Source: Gemmatimonadota bacterium
Lineage (GTDB): Bacteria > Gemmatimonadota > Gemmatimonadetes > Gemmatimonadales > Gemmatimonadaceae
Assembly: GCA_026387915.1 (NCBI GenBank)
Contig: JAPLKS010000021.1
Location: 1 to 64,000 of the forward strand
Direction of reading: 5' to 3'
Length of the DNA: 64,000 nucleotides
Below are positions 49,593-58,028 of this stretch, in pieces. The notes under the pieces were generated by a model. That model searched no databases. It saw nothing but the letters and a program-made list of their open reading frames with translations, and was not told the DNA's origin. Numbering within the stretch: position 1 is the first letter of the stretch; every line of letters starts with the position of its first letter. The translations under genes were made by a program, and so were the position numbers.

Positions 49593-50435
49593 TCAGTCGA
49601 TGCGCGCGACGCCCGGCTTGACGATCGGAAAGCGCAGGAACACAGCGGGGTCGTGACCCGGCACGATGAGCTTGGGCGATGTCGCAATCGTCGCCATACG
49701 CGCCTGCGCGGCGAGGTTTGACGCTGCGTCGAAGGTCTGCGCAATCGCGGCGTGCTTCTCAAGATTCTCGTACAAATAGCAGTTGTCCGAAGCGATCACG
49801 ACCGTCCCGGCACGCGTGCGCACCGAGGCGAACTGCGACGCGTACGTGTGACGGCCGCCCGTGTACACCCGAATGCCGGGGATTGGCTCCTGATCGTCCC
49901 CTTCCACAAGCGTCACGCGGCCCGCGGCTTTCAATCGGGCGAACATTGCCGCGTCACTCGCCGTGATGCCCGACTGCAGCGCCTCCCCACTGGGCCCCAC
50001 ATAGTACTCATACTCGGCGCGCTGAATCCAAATGCGCGCGTTGGGAAAGAGATCAATGCCGTCGGCGTGATCCCAGTGCACGTGTGAGACAATGATATCG
50101 GTCACGCTTCCGGCCGGGACACCGAACGCCTCGACCGCTTGTGATGGGCGCACATAGTTCACCGGCTTCCACCGTGCCATGAACTCATCGCGATAGAACC
50201 CCGCGTCCACCAACACCGTGCGACCGCCCGGCGCTTTGAGCAGCCACACCATTGCCGCCACGTCGATGCGTCGCGCCGTGTCTGCGCCGGCCACAAGGCC
50301 GCGCACGGGAAAGTTGGCGAGCGTGCCGTACTGAATGGCGTACGCTTCGTAGCTTGGCGACTGCTGTGCGACGAGCGTGCGCGCGGCCAGCATCGACAGC
50401 ACAACAGTCGCGAACAAACGCGTGGCACGTGACAT
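49593..50435 (-). CDS. Secreted metallo-beta-lactamase-fold hydrolase (lactonase-like)
   Basis: 280 residues with a signal peptide (MSRATRLFATVVLSMLAART, LVAQ). The binuclear zinc site is intact: H118-V-H120-W-D122-H123, a distal GGRHTYASQ His, Asp in VIASDNCYLY and the final His in VPGHDP. The spacing resembles N-acyl-homoserine-lactone lactonases (AiiA type) more than true beta-lactamases. Quorum-quenching is possible but unproven. The ATG at 50435 is preferred because GGGAG lies 8 nt upstream. Confidence 0.85.
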   Translation of the reverse strand: MSRATRLFATVVLSMLAARTLVAQQSPSYEAYAIQYGTLANFPVRGLVAGADTARRIDVAAMVWLLKAPGGRTVLVDAGFYRDEFMARWKPVNYVRPSQAVEAFGVPAGSVTDIIVSHVHWDHADGIDLFPNARIWIQRAEYEYYVGPSGEALQSGITASDAAMFARLKAAGRVTLVEGDDQEPIPGIRVYTGGRHTYASQFASVRTRAGTVVIASDNCYLYENLEKHAAIAQTFDAASNLAAQARMATIATSPKLIVPGHDPAVFLRFPIVKPGVARID

Positions 50436-50489
50436 GCGAGAACTCCCTGACATCAGTGAATACGACGTAGCGCGAGGTGCTATGAACTC

Positions 50490-50774
50490 TCAGATGGCCT
50501 GATAGTACACGCCTTTGGGAGGTTCGGCGATGAGGGTGCGCACTTCGTTGATTTTCTCAGACGGAATGTGTGTCACCGACGCCTGATGCGCGTCGATACT
50601 CTGCCACTCTTCGATGATCGCAAAGCGGGTGACATCATCGTGGTGCGCAAACAGTGTCACGCTGATGCACCCCGGCGCGTCCTCAATGAGCAAGACGACC
50701 TCCTGAAGAAAGGTGCGCAGATCGGCGGCTTTTTCTGGAAGGGCGTGAAACTCGTTGACGCGGGTGATGGGCAT
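50490..50774 (-). CDS. Antibiotic biosynthesis monooxygenase (ABM) domain protein
   Basis: 94 residues spanning one ABM ferredoxin-like domain: ITRVNEFHALPEKAADLRTF, APGCISVTLFAHHDDVTRFA, IIEEWQSIDAHQAS. The domain occurs in cofactor-free quinol monooxygenases (YgiN type) and haem-degrading enzymes; no haem-binding Asn/Trp pattern is evident. The start is the ATG at 50774. Confidence 0.85.
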   Translation of the reverse strand: MPITRVNEFHALPEKAADLRTFLQEVVLLIEDAPGCISVTLFAHHDDVTRFAIIEEWQSIDAHQASVTHIPSEKINEVRTLIAEPPKGVYYQAI

Positions 50775-50952
50775 GTCGGGGGGTGGGGTTGGAGGATAGG
50801 TGAACGATGGCACAGTCGCCGGATTCGTGAAAGCGGGGGCCGTGGCACCGTGCACTCAGCGCCAGAGCCTGCTCCCGCGTACCTAATCACCGTGTGTCAC
50901 GTAAGTTTCGGACTGCGGCCCCCGTAGTGGACACGCGCCCAGGATCCCGATT

Positions 50953-51705
50953 GTGAGCAAAAAGCGCAAGAACAACCTCGTCGCACTCGGTTCCGCCGCG
51001 GTCTTTACGATCTACGCGGCGGGCTACATGCGTACGCAGGCGGCGGCGCAGCTGTTCGCGCAGGAAACGGGCGCGCGCCGGCCAGCCGCCGAGCCGCCGC
51101 GCGTGGAGCAGGCCGCTACGCCGGCTGGGTCGGGAGTGAGTTCGCCGAATGGGGTCGCGAAGGGCGCCGCTGCCTCGGCGCCCCCCACAACCGGTCAACC
51201 CGCGTCCACGGCAGTCGTCGCGCCCAGCGCAACGACTGCTCCCGCGACGACACCGACGGTCGCGACGACCACCTCGCCAAAGAAAGCGGCTCACACGGAT
51301 TCCTCGGCGGCGGCAAACAAAGCCACTGCCCCGGTCGCGCCAGTGAACGGAACTAGCAGTACCAACAACTCCACGAACTCCACTGCCCCAGCATCAACAT
51401 CGGCGGCTGACAGCACCACCTCGGCGGCCCAGGGCGAGCGCGGGCCGTACAAGGACGGCACCTACTACGGCTGGGGAACGTCGCGGCACGGCGATATTCA
51501 GGCCTCGGTTGAGATTCGCGACGGACACATTTTTGCCGCCCGCATCGCCCAGTGCCTCACCCGCTATTCCTGCTCGTGGATTTGGCATCTGCAAGCGCAG
51601 GTGGCGCTCCGCCAGAGCCCAGAAGTGGATTACGTGTCCGGCGCAACGCAGAGCGTGAATGCGTTCTACTATGCCGTGGTCGAAGCGCTGAAGCTCGCTC
51701 GGTGA
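50953..51705 (+). CDS. Membrane-anchored FMN-binding protein
   Basis: 250 residues. An N-terminal signal anchor (NNLVALGSAAVFTIYAAGYM) is followed by about 110 residues of Ala/Pro/Thr/Ser-rich linker and a C-terminal FMN_bind domain (GPYKDGTYYGWGTSRHGDIQ to the end). The motif SGATQS (Thr 232) is the consensus at which ApbE attaches FMN through a phosphodiester. The domain would lie outside the membrane on a long flexible tether and shuttle electrons. Its stop overlaps the start of the apbE gene. GTG at 50953 is the start. Confidence 0.9.
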   Translation: MSKKRKNNLVALGSAAVFTIYAAGYMRTQAAAQLFAQETGARRPAAEPPRVEQAATPAGSGVSSPNGVAKGAAASAPPTTGQPASTAVVAPSATTAPATTPTVATTTSPKKAAHTDSSAAANKATAPVAPVNGTSSTNNSTNSTAPASTSAADSTTSAAQGERGPYKDGTYYGWGTSRHGDIQASVEIRDGHIFAARIAQCLTRYSCSWIWHLQAQVALRQSPEVDYVSGATQSVNAFYYAVVEALKLAR

Positions 51706-52664
51706 CCGAATCCCTCGTTGTGACCACGGCGCGAATGGGGACGACGGTCACCATTCAGATCGTGGGCCCCGGCCATACCGCCATTGCACGCGCCGAACGC
51801 TCGGCGGCCATTGCGCGCGCGGATCGATGGTTTGAGCGAGTCACCGACGTGTGCAGCCGCTTTGACCCGCGCAGCGAACTGGCCCAGCTGTCGACGCGCG
51901 TGGGTGAGACCGTGAAGGTCAGGGACCTCCTGTATGAGGCCGTGGGCTTTGCGCTCGCCGTTGCCGAAGATTCCGGCGGTGCGTTCGACCCGACCGTCGG
52001 GCACCGCCTGTCGACACTCGGGTTCAACCGAAATTATCAGAGCGGCACACTCGTGCAGACGCCGTTTGAAGTCGACCCAGACGCGACGTATCGCGACGTC
52101 GTGCTGGATCGTGAGCGGCGCACGATCACGATTCGCCGCCCGCTTGTGCTCGATCTCGGCGCCGTCGCAAAGGGACTCGCGGTGGACATGGCCGCGCGCG
52201 AGCTCCAACCCTTTGAAAACTTTGCAATCGACGCCGGCGGCGACGGATACTTTGGCGGGAGCAATGCGGCTGGCGAGCCATGGAGCGTCGGCATCCGGCA
52301 CCCGCGCATCGAGGGTACGCTCATTGAGACCGTGCGTGTCTCGAATGCGGCCGTGTGCACCTCCGGCGACTACGAACGCTTGAGCCCCGTCGATCCTACA
52401 CGGCACCATCTGATTGACCCGCGCGCCAAAGTGGGCGCGACCACGGTCGCGAGCGCCACGGTGATCGCGCCAACCGCGATGGTCGCCGATGCGTTCTCCA
52501 CCACGGCCTTTGTGCTAGGAGCTGCGCCCGGATTGGCGTTTCTCAACACCCACGACGTGGACGGCCTGTTAGTCACGCCGTCGATCGAACGATTTGAGAC
52601 GTCCGGATTGCGCGATGTCCACCGCTTTGATCCGCCGCTCGTAGCGGGGGCCGATGAACGTTAG
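51702..52664 (+). CDS. apbE: FAD:protein FMN transferase (ApbE)
   Basis: 320 residues of ApbE. Motifs: ARMGTTVTIQIVG, DRWFERVTDVCSRFDPRSEL, GGAFDPTVG, LDLGAVAKGLAVDMAARELQ (metal/FAD loop), NFAIDAGGD, and the C-terminal HHLIDPR and MVADAFSTTAFVLG. It cleaves FAD and transfers FMN to Thr in SGAT-type motifs of partner proteins. The GTG start overlaps the upstream TGA as GTGA. No signal peptide or lipobox is seen, although the target domain is predicted to be outside; that mismatch is noteworthy. The 3' end overlaps the next gene by 11 nt. Confidence 0.92.
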   Translation: MTESLVVTTARMGTTVTIQIVGPGHTAIARAERSAAIARADRWFERVTDVCSRFDPRSELAQLSTRVGETVKVRDLLYEAVGFALAVAEDSGGAFDPTVGHRLSTLGFNRNYQSGTLVQTPFEVDPDATYRDVVLDRERRTITIRRPLVLDLGAVAKGLAVDMAARELQPFENFAIDAGGDGYFGGSNAAGEPWSVGIRHPRIEGTLIETVRVSNAAVCTSGDYERLSPVDPTRHHLIDPRAKVGATTVASATVIAPTAMVADAFSTTAFVLGAAPGLAFLNTHDVDGLLVTPSIERFETSGLRDVHRFDPPLVAGADER

Positions 52665-53445
52665 GCGCTTCTTCCGCACGCCAAAGGGACTGCTCATCAT
52701 CATCTTGTCGGTGCTCACGGGCATTGCGGCGATCGGTGAGGGACTGGCCTTGGTGGCCCCGGGATTCTGCGGCGCCATTGCCGCCGCGATGCTCCTCGAT
52801 GCACCGCTCCTGCGCTGGCGGCACAAGCGCTGGGTGTTTCCCGACGGCGCGCTCATCACCGGCATGATCGTGGCCGCCATTCTGAGTCCGCACGAACCGT
52901 GGTACATCGCGGCGGTCACGGCAGGCGTGGGCGTCGTCAGTAAGTATTTGTTCCGCGTGGGCAAGGCGAATATTTTCAATCCCGCTGCGTTCGGACTCGT
53001 GGCCACATTCTACGTGTTCGATTCCGGCCAGAGCTGGTGGGGCGCCCTTCCAGAGATGGCCACCCCGTGGCTGTTGTTGCTCGTCGCGACCGGCGCGTTC
53101 ATTACCTGGAAAGTGAACAAGGCGCCCATCGTCCTTGGGTTTCTCGGTAGCTACTACCTGTTGATTACGCTCACAGCCTTTGCCGTCAATCCGGCCCATG
53201 TGGCCGAATTGTACCGGGCGCCGGATTTACACGCGGCGCTCTATTTCGCACTATTCATGGTCACTGACCCGCCAACCTCACCGCCGCGCGATCGCGATCA
53301 ACTCATCTATGGCACCGGCATCGGTGTCGTCGCGTATGCGGCATTTATGTGGATTGGCGCGGCGTATTGGTTGCTCGCGGGGATGCTCGTGGCGAACGCG
53401 CTGGATACGTTTCGTCGAGTTCGCCGCCGGCCGCTCACTGCATAG
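52654..53445 (+). CDS. NqrB/RnfD-like membrane electron-transfer protein
   Basis: 263 residues, about eight membrane helices. It matches the NqrB/RnfD family: GKANIFNPAAFGL and FMVTDPPTSP near the C-terminus (FMxTDPxTSP). It lacks the covalent-FMN SGAT motif of canonical RnfD/NqrB and is shorter. Such single RnfD-like proteins next to FMN_bind and ApbE are thought to carry electrons across the membrane to extracytosolic flavins. The ATG at 52654 overlaps the apbE end, so expression is coupled. Confidence 0.88.
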   Translation: MNVRRFFRTPKGLLIIILSVLTGIAAIGEGLALVAPGFCGAIAAAMLLDAPLLRWRHKRWVFPDGALITGMIVAAILSPHEPWYIAAVTAGVGVVSKYLFRVGKANIFNPAAFGLVATFYVFDSGQSWWGALPEMATPWLLLLVATGAFITWKVNKAPIVLGFLGSYYLLITLTAFAVNPAHVAELYRAPDLHAALYFALFMVTDPPTSPPRDRDQLIYGTGIGVVAYAAFMWIGAAYWLLAGMLVANALDTFRRVRRRPLTA

Positions 53446-53476
53446 CCCCCCCTTCACTCCCCTCCGGACCCTGCCC

Positions 53477-54253
53477 ATGTCCCTGTTTCGCCGAGTGTCG
53501 CTCGCATCGCTCACGCTCCTCGCCACGCCAGTCCTGCTGCTCGCGCAGGGTGGACGCGGCGGTGAGCCACCCAAGAACCTGCAGGTATTTCCCAAGGACA
53601 CGCCGCGTCAGCAGATCACGGCGGCGATGAACGGCTTTACGGCCGCCCTCGGTGTGCGCTGCGACCATTGCCACGCGGTGGACGCCAACGCTGCTGCCCC
53701 AGCTGGTGGACGCGGTGGACCGCCGCTCGATTACGCCGCCGACAGCAAGGAAGAAAAGAAAGTCGCCCGTGAAATGCTCAAGATGATGATGGACATCAAC
53801 GGTAAGTATCTGCCGCTTACCGGCCGCACGTTTGGCGCGCGCAATAGCGTCACCTGCGAAACCTGTCATCACGGGCTGGCCAAGCCGCAGTCGCTGCGCT
53901 CGGCACTCGCCGGCGCGGTGGAAGCCAAGGGCGCTGACTCGGCCACAGCTTTGTACCGTGAATTGCGGGCCAAGTACTTCGGCAGCGCGGCGTACGATTT
54001 TGGAGAAACCTCGCTCGCCCGCGCTGCCAACGAACTCGCGCAGGCCAACCAGCGCCCGGCCGCGCTTGCGCTGCTCAAGCTGAACCTCGAGTTCTACGAA
54101 AAGTCGTCGCCGACCTACCAGTCGATGGCGCAGATCTCTCTGGCAAGCGGCGACACCGTGGCCGCCTTGGACGCGCTCAAGAAGGCGATTGCCATTCAGC
54201 CGAACAATCCCCAGCTGCAGCAGATGCTCCAGCGGATCAGCAAGACGCCGTAA
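53477..54253 (+). CDS. Dihaem c-type cytochrome, reaction-centre-cytochrome-like
   Basis: 258 residues with a signal peptide (MSLFRRVSLASLTLLATPVL, LLAQ). Two haem-binding motifs are present: C62-D-H-C-H66 and C127-E-T-C-H131, with Met-rich segments (KMMMD) as possible axial ligands. The domain resembles the cytochrome subunit fold of photosynthetic reaction centres that appears in many non-photosynthetic bacteria. The C-terminal half (residues about 140-258) is helical and TPR-like. It is 31 nt downstream of the RnfD-like gene and followed by a terminator, so it ends the operon. Confidence 0.87.
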   Translation: MSLFRRVSLASLTLLATPVLLLAQGGRGGEPPKNLQVFPKDTPRQQITAAMNGFTAALGVRCDHCHAVDANAAAPAGGRGGPPLDYAADSKEEKKVAREMLKMMMDINGKYLPLTGRTFGARNSVTCETCHHGLAKPQSLRSALAGAVEAKGADSATALYRELRAKYFGSAAYDFGETSLARAANELAQANQRPAALALLKLNLEFYEKSSPTYQSMAQISLASGDTVAALDALKKAIAIQPNNPQLQQMLQRISKTP

Positions 54254-54261
54254 CCGACCGC

Positions 54262-54287
54262 CGGCTCCAGCAGAGCCGTCGTTTTTT
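54262..54287 (+). terminator. Rho-independent terminator of the flavin operon
   Basis: CGGCTC-CAGCA-GAGCCG followed within 3 nt by six T. It lies just after the cytochrome stop. Confidence 0.8.
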
Positions 54288-54340
54288 CCGTAGGATTGAT
54301 AGTGACGTTTCCGCAGCCGTACCGTCTCACCCATCGACCT

Positions 54341-56146
54341 ATGACAAACTTTCGCAAAGTCACCAGCACGCTCGCCCTCGCGCTCCTCGGCGCGGCGCCG
54401 CTCGCCGCCCAGTCGTCGGACGCGACCATTCAGCGCATCTGGCGCCTCGGCATGGACAGCTCGCATGTCCAGTCGCTCGCTCAGACGTTGCTCGATTCCG
54501 TCGGACCCCGCCTGACCGGCGCCCCCGGACTTCTGTCCGCGAGCGACTGGGTGATTGGCCAGTACAAATCGTGGGGCATCGACGCCAAGCGCGATAACTA
54601 CGGCACGTGGCGCGGCTGGAAGCGCGGCACATCTCATATTGATCTCATGCAACCGCGCGTGCGGTCGCTTGAAGGGACGATGCTCTCCTGGAGCCCCGGC
54701 ACCAAGGGAAAGCCAGTGACCGCCGAAGCGATTGTGCTGCCGAAGTTCAAGGACAGCACAGAATTCGTGAAGTGGTTGCCGAAGGCCAAGGGCAAGATTG
54801 TGTTGCTCTCGCCGGCATTCCCCACCTGCCGTCCGTCGGAAGATTGGATCAAGTTCGCGACGCCGGAATCGAAGGCACGCATGGACACCACGATCGCTGA
54901 ACTGCAGCGCGAGTGGGCCGTGATGACGGGCCCCGATGGCCGAGCCGACAGCACCAAGATGTATCGCGGCACCGGCTACACGCTCGCGCTCGGCACGGGA
55001 ACGCTCGGTCTGCGTCTCGAGAAGGCCGGCGTTGTCGGCATGATTTCGTCGCGCAACAAGTTGAGCGGGTTCGCCAATCCGTTCGCCGCCGCCGGTGCTG
55101 GTGGTGCGGGTGGTGGGCGCGGCGCTGGTGGCGGGCGTGGCGGCGCAGCTGCGCCGGGCGCTGGCAGCATGCGTGGTGGTGGGCCGGCCGCGAACAATCC
55201 AGCTGCGGCGCAGGGCCGCGGTGGATTTGGTGGTGGCCCTGGCGGTGCCGGCGGCTGGGGCGTGATCGAGGTGTTTGAGACGTATAACACCGTTGCGCCC
55301 GCCGTCACGCTGACGTGCGAAGACTACGGCCTCGTGTATCGCCTCGCCGACAACAAACAGAAGCCGATGGTGCGTCTCGACCTCGAGGCGCAGGCGCTCG
55401 GCGAAAAGCCGGCGTTCAATACGATTGGCATGATCAAGGGCACCGAGAAGCCGGAAGAGTATGTGATGCTCTCCGCGCACTTTGACTCGTGGGACGGCTC
55501 GTCGGGCGCAACGGACAACGGCACCGGCACGCTGATGGCGATGGAAGCGATGCGCATTCTCAAGACCGTGTATCCGAAGCCAAAGCGCACGATTCTCGTT
55601 GGCCACTGGGCGAGCGAGGAGCAGGGACTCAATGGCTCCACGGCGTTTACCGAGGACCACCCCGAAGTGATGAAGGGGCTGCAGGCGCTGTTCAATCAGG
55701 ACAACGGCACGGGACGCGTCACCTCGCTGTCGTCGTCTGGCCTCACCGCCATCGGGCCGCATCTCAAGAGCTGGTATGGTCAGCTGCCGAGTTTCTTTAC
55801 CGACAGCATGAGCGCGAACGTGGTGGGCTGGAGCTTCAATGATGTGCCCACTGGCAACCCCGGCGGCACCGATGGCGCCGTGTTTGCGTGCTTCGGTACG
55901 CCGTCGATTGGGATGGGTGCGGTAGGCTGGAACTACAGCACGTACACCTGGCACACGAACCGCGACACGTACGACAAAATCGCGTTCGATGATCTCAAGC
56001 ATAACGCGACTTTGGCCGCGATGATGGTGTACGCCGCGTCGGAAGATCCGGTGTTCATTGCGCGTGACAAGTCGCCAGGCACGTGGCCGGCCAACTGGCC
56101 GACCAACTGCGGCAAGGTGCCGCGCAAGACGAAGACGCGGTACTAG
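54341..56146 (+). CDS. Secreted M28-family metallopeptidase
   Basis: 601 residues with a signal peptide (MTNFRKVTSTLALALLGAAP, LAAQ). A PA-type domain with a Gly/Arg-rich low-complexity insert (GGGRGAGGGRGG and similar, about 55085-55260) precedes the M28 catalytic domain. Zinc ligands and catalytic residues are visible in SAHFDSWDGSSGATDNGTG (His, Asp) and WASEEQGLNGS (Glu pair). It acts as an aminopeptidase or carboxypeptidase outside the cytoplasm. The ATG at 54341 starts the leader. Confidence 0.9.
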   Translation: MTNFRKVTSTLALALLGAAPLAAQSSDATIQRIWRLGMDSSHVQSLAQTLLDSVGPRLTGAPGLLSASDWVIGQYKSWGIDAKRDNYGTWRGWKRGTSHIDLMQPRVRSLEGTMLSWSPGTKGKPVTAEAIVLPKFKDSTEFVKWLPKAKGKIVLLSPAFPTCRPSEDWIKFATPESKARMDTTIAELQREWAVMTGPDGRADSTKMYRGTGYTLALGTGTLGLRLEKAGVVGMISSRNKLSGFANPFAAAGAGGAGGGRGAGGGRGGAAAPGAGSMRGGGPAANNPAAAQGRGGFGGGPGGAGGWGVIEVFETYNTVAPAVTLTCEDYGLVYRLADNKQKPMVRLDLEAQALGEKPAFNTIGMIKGTEKPEEYVMLSAHFDSWDGSSGATDNGTGTLMAMEAMRILKTVYPKPKRTILVGHWASEEQGLNGSTAFTEDHPEVMKGLQALFNQDNGTGRVTSLSSSGLTAIGPHLKSWYGQLPSFFTDSMSANVVGWSFNDVPTGNPGGTDGAVFACFGTPSIGMGAVGWNYSTYTWHTNRDTYDKIAFDDLKHNATLAAMMVYAASEDPVFIARDKSPGTWPANWPTNCGKVPRKTKTRY

Positions 56147-56167
56147 TTCCAGAGGTAGCAACAGAAA

Positions 56168-56214
56168 CACCGCGCCCCCACGCCGATTGATTCGGCGTGG
56201 GGGCGCGGTGTTTT
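56168..56214 (+). terminator. Long rho-independent terminator after the M28 gene
   Basis: A perfect 19-bp stem (56168-56186 with 56192-56210) and a 5-nt loop, followed by TTTTGTG. It also separates the convergent unknown gene at 56279. Confidence 0.9.
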
Positions 56215-56278
56215 GTGCGTCGTTGGTGTATCGGTTGGTGTATCGAGCGAGGCGCGCGGCTGGCGCGCGCCGGTTGTC

Positions 56279-56683
56279 TTACTTGCCGCCCAACGCAGCC
56301 TTGAAGCGCGTACGAATGAGCAGCAGCTCTTCGCTCGCTTCGACGTTCTTCTTGAGGATGTCCTCGAGGAGCGTCATGATGGCAACGCTGTCGTCCACAG
56401 GCGTCGGCTCACCGCTCAGGTGCAGGCCGAATCCGAAGTGCGTCCCCGGAACGAGCACGAGCTCGTTTTTGAGCACGACGTCGTTCTTGCCGTCAGCCAC
56501 GCGCACGGCGCAGAACTTCTTGCCGTGCTTTTCCATATAGCTGATGCGAAGACCGTCCACCGACGCTGGCCACTCGGGATACGTATGCACCTGTCCGTCG
56601 GTGCCTTCGAACGTCGTGCCCCCCGGGACGAGCTTGCTGAAATTGCGTTCGAAGCCGCCGACGTACATCAGAGCGTGTCGCAT
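56279..56683 (-). CDS. Conserved-looking hypothetical protein
   Basis: 134 residues: MRHALMYVGGFERNFSKLVP, a charged middle (DGLRISYMEKHGKKFCAVRV) and a helical C-terminus (VAIMTLLEDILKKNVEASEE). No signal or membrane segment. Codon usage is like that of its neighbours, so the gene is probably real. I do not recognise a family. Confidence 0.6.
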   Translation of the reverse strand: MRHALMYVGGFERNFSKLVPGGTTFEGTDGQVHTYPEWPASVDGLRISYMEKHGKKFCAVRVADGKNDVVLKNELVLVPGTHFGFGLHLSGEPTPVDDSVAIMTLLEDILKKNVEASEELLLIRTRFKAALGGK

Positions 56684-56825
56684 GGTCCCCCGGGGGTGTG
56701 GGTAATTTCTGGTAGCCGATCAAACGATCGGCCGATGGGTCAAATCTACGGCGCGCAACGGTTTCGCGCGATATCACAGGAGCGGTCGATTCCGCCCTTT
56801 GTGGGACAACGGGCACCCCTCCGGC

Positions 56826-57329
56826 TCACGCCAGGGGGCGCCGCGAAAGGAACCGCCGAATATGAGGCGTCAGAAGCGGGGCTAGTCGTTCCGCGTCCGT
56901 CGGGGTAAGCGCCGACGCACCCCGGATCGACCCGGCACAGTGCACAGCACCGCAATGACAGTCAAAGGGCGTCGCCATCGCAACTTCGGTGGTGTTGTAG
57001 TTGAAGGTCACATCTTCGAGCGGATCAATATCGCATACCGCCACGAGAGACTGTCCGCGCAACACCGTGTTGGGTTCGCAGTGATGGTTGGTATAGCGCC
57101 AGAAATACTGGTCGAGCATTTCGATGTCGCTGCACCCGTCAGGCGTATCGACGTGCATGTCCGTGCCAATCTGCACGGAGTGCCGCGTTGGCGTGACGCT
57201 GGAAACCCCCTCGATCCGGTACACCTCGGTCCCCGCCGCCACACGCACGACCGCCACGACGCGGCGCGCCCCGTCGTGCTCAATGACGCCGACGAGCTCC
57301 GAGCCAACGCTCCGCAGCACGTTCGTCAT
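56826..57329 (-). CDS. SET-domain protein (lysine methyltransferase-like)
   Basis: 167 residues with SET hallmarks: YTNHHCEPNTVL (NHxCxPN, SAM binding), EDVTFNYNTTE (catalytic Tyr), and a C-terminal post-SET zinc knuckle FDCHCGAVHCAGSIRG, whose three Cys join the Cys of the NHHC motif. Eukaryotic members methylate protein lysines; bacterial ones have few known targets. The ATG start overlaps the cyclase stop (ATGA), so it is coupled to it. Confidence 0.85.
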   Translation of the reverse strand: MTNVLRSVGSELVGVIEHDGARRVVAVVRVAAGTEVYRIEGVSSVTPTRHSVQIGTDMHVDTPDGCSDIEMLDQYFWRYTNHHCEPNTVLRGQSLVAVCDIDPLEDVTFNYNTTEVAMATPFDCHCGAVHCAGSIRGASALTPTDAERLAPLLTPHIRRFLSRRPLA

Positions 57330-57991
57330 TCGGCCAGCACGAAGGCGCGCACCGGAAACGTGCCAAATCCGCGCACCTTCACTGGCACCGCAAAGAATTT
57401 GCCTCCGCGATCCGGCGCCGCTCCAAGTCCGCACAAATGTTCGGCAATCGGAATGTCGTGCTTGAGCAAGACGCTATGCACATCGTGCGCGCCCGTATCG
57501 GTGCTGTCGATATTGAACGAGTCGATTCCCACAAATACCGCGCCGGCCTTCACCAGCCACTCGGCGAGTTCGCCGGTGAGGTGCGGGTGTTTGTCGTGAT
57601 ACGCATCGGTGCGCCAGTGCCGGTCCCAGCCCGTGTGCACAATCACCGCCTTTCCGCGTACTTCGTCGGCGGAAAATGGCAGACGGTCAATCGTCCGGTC
57701 CGCACCAGACGGAATGCGTGCAATGAGGCAGTCGAGATTGGCCAGCGAGGTCAGCGGGAGATCGGCCAAATCTTTGCCGGTCGCATACCGATGAAACGGG
57801 CTGTCCACATAGGTGCCGGTGTTGGCCACCATCTCGATTTTTCCAATTTGAAACTCCGTGCCGGCCTCATACCGCGTGTGCGAATCGGCGCGGCTGAGAT
57901 AATCACAGATGATCGGCGCGGGAAGGCCTTTGTACGTCACCATCCCGTGCTCGACCGTGTGACTGCAATCAATGAGGCGTGGCGGCTTCAC
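57326..57991 (-). CDS. Cyclase-family protein (kynurenine-formamidase fold)
   Basis: 221 residues. The family motif region reads ANTGTYVDSPFHRYATG where canonical KynB has HTGTHxDxPxH: the first two metal-binding His are Asn and Tyr, while Asp and the last His remain. Later motifs VIVHTGWDRHW and FVGIDSFNIDS are standard. Members with this pattern form a recognised subgroup whose substrates are uncharacterised. The GTG at 57991 follows GGAG; a longer start is less likely. It lies between the M14 peptidase and SET genes on the same strand. Confidence 0.8.
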   Translation of the reverse strand: MKPPRLIDCSHTVEHGMVTYKGLPAPIICDYLSRADSHTRYEAGTEFQIGKIEMVANTGTYVDSPFHRYATGKDLADLPLTSLANLDCLIARIPSGADRTIDRLPFSADEVRGKAVIVHTGWDRHWRTDAYHDKHPHLTGELAEWLVKAGAVFVGIDSFNIDSTDTGAHDVHSVLLKHDIPIAEHLCGLGAAPDRGGKFFAVPVKVRGFGTFPVRAFVLAE

Positions 57992-58028
57992 GTGGTCGCT
58001 CCGGCCAAAACCGCCCAGGTGCGCTCGC

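Noticed and set aside
49593-50435. Metallo-beta-lactamase resistance gene
   Set aside because: The HxHxDH fold and surrounding motifs resemble lactonases and other hydrolases; no resistance-enzyme-specific features are seen.
53435-56170. Over 900 codons open on the minus strand opposite the cytochrome and M28 genes
   Set aside because: Antisense shadow in high-GC DNA; the plus-strand genes have signal peptides and active-site motifs.
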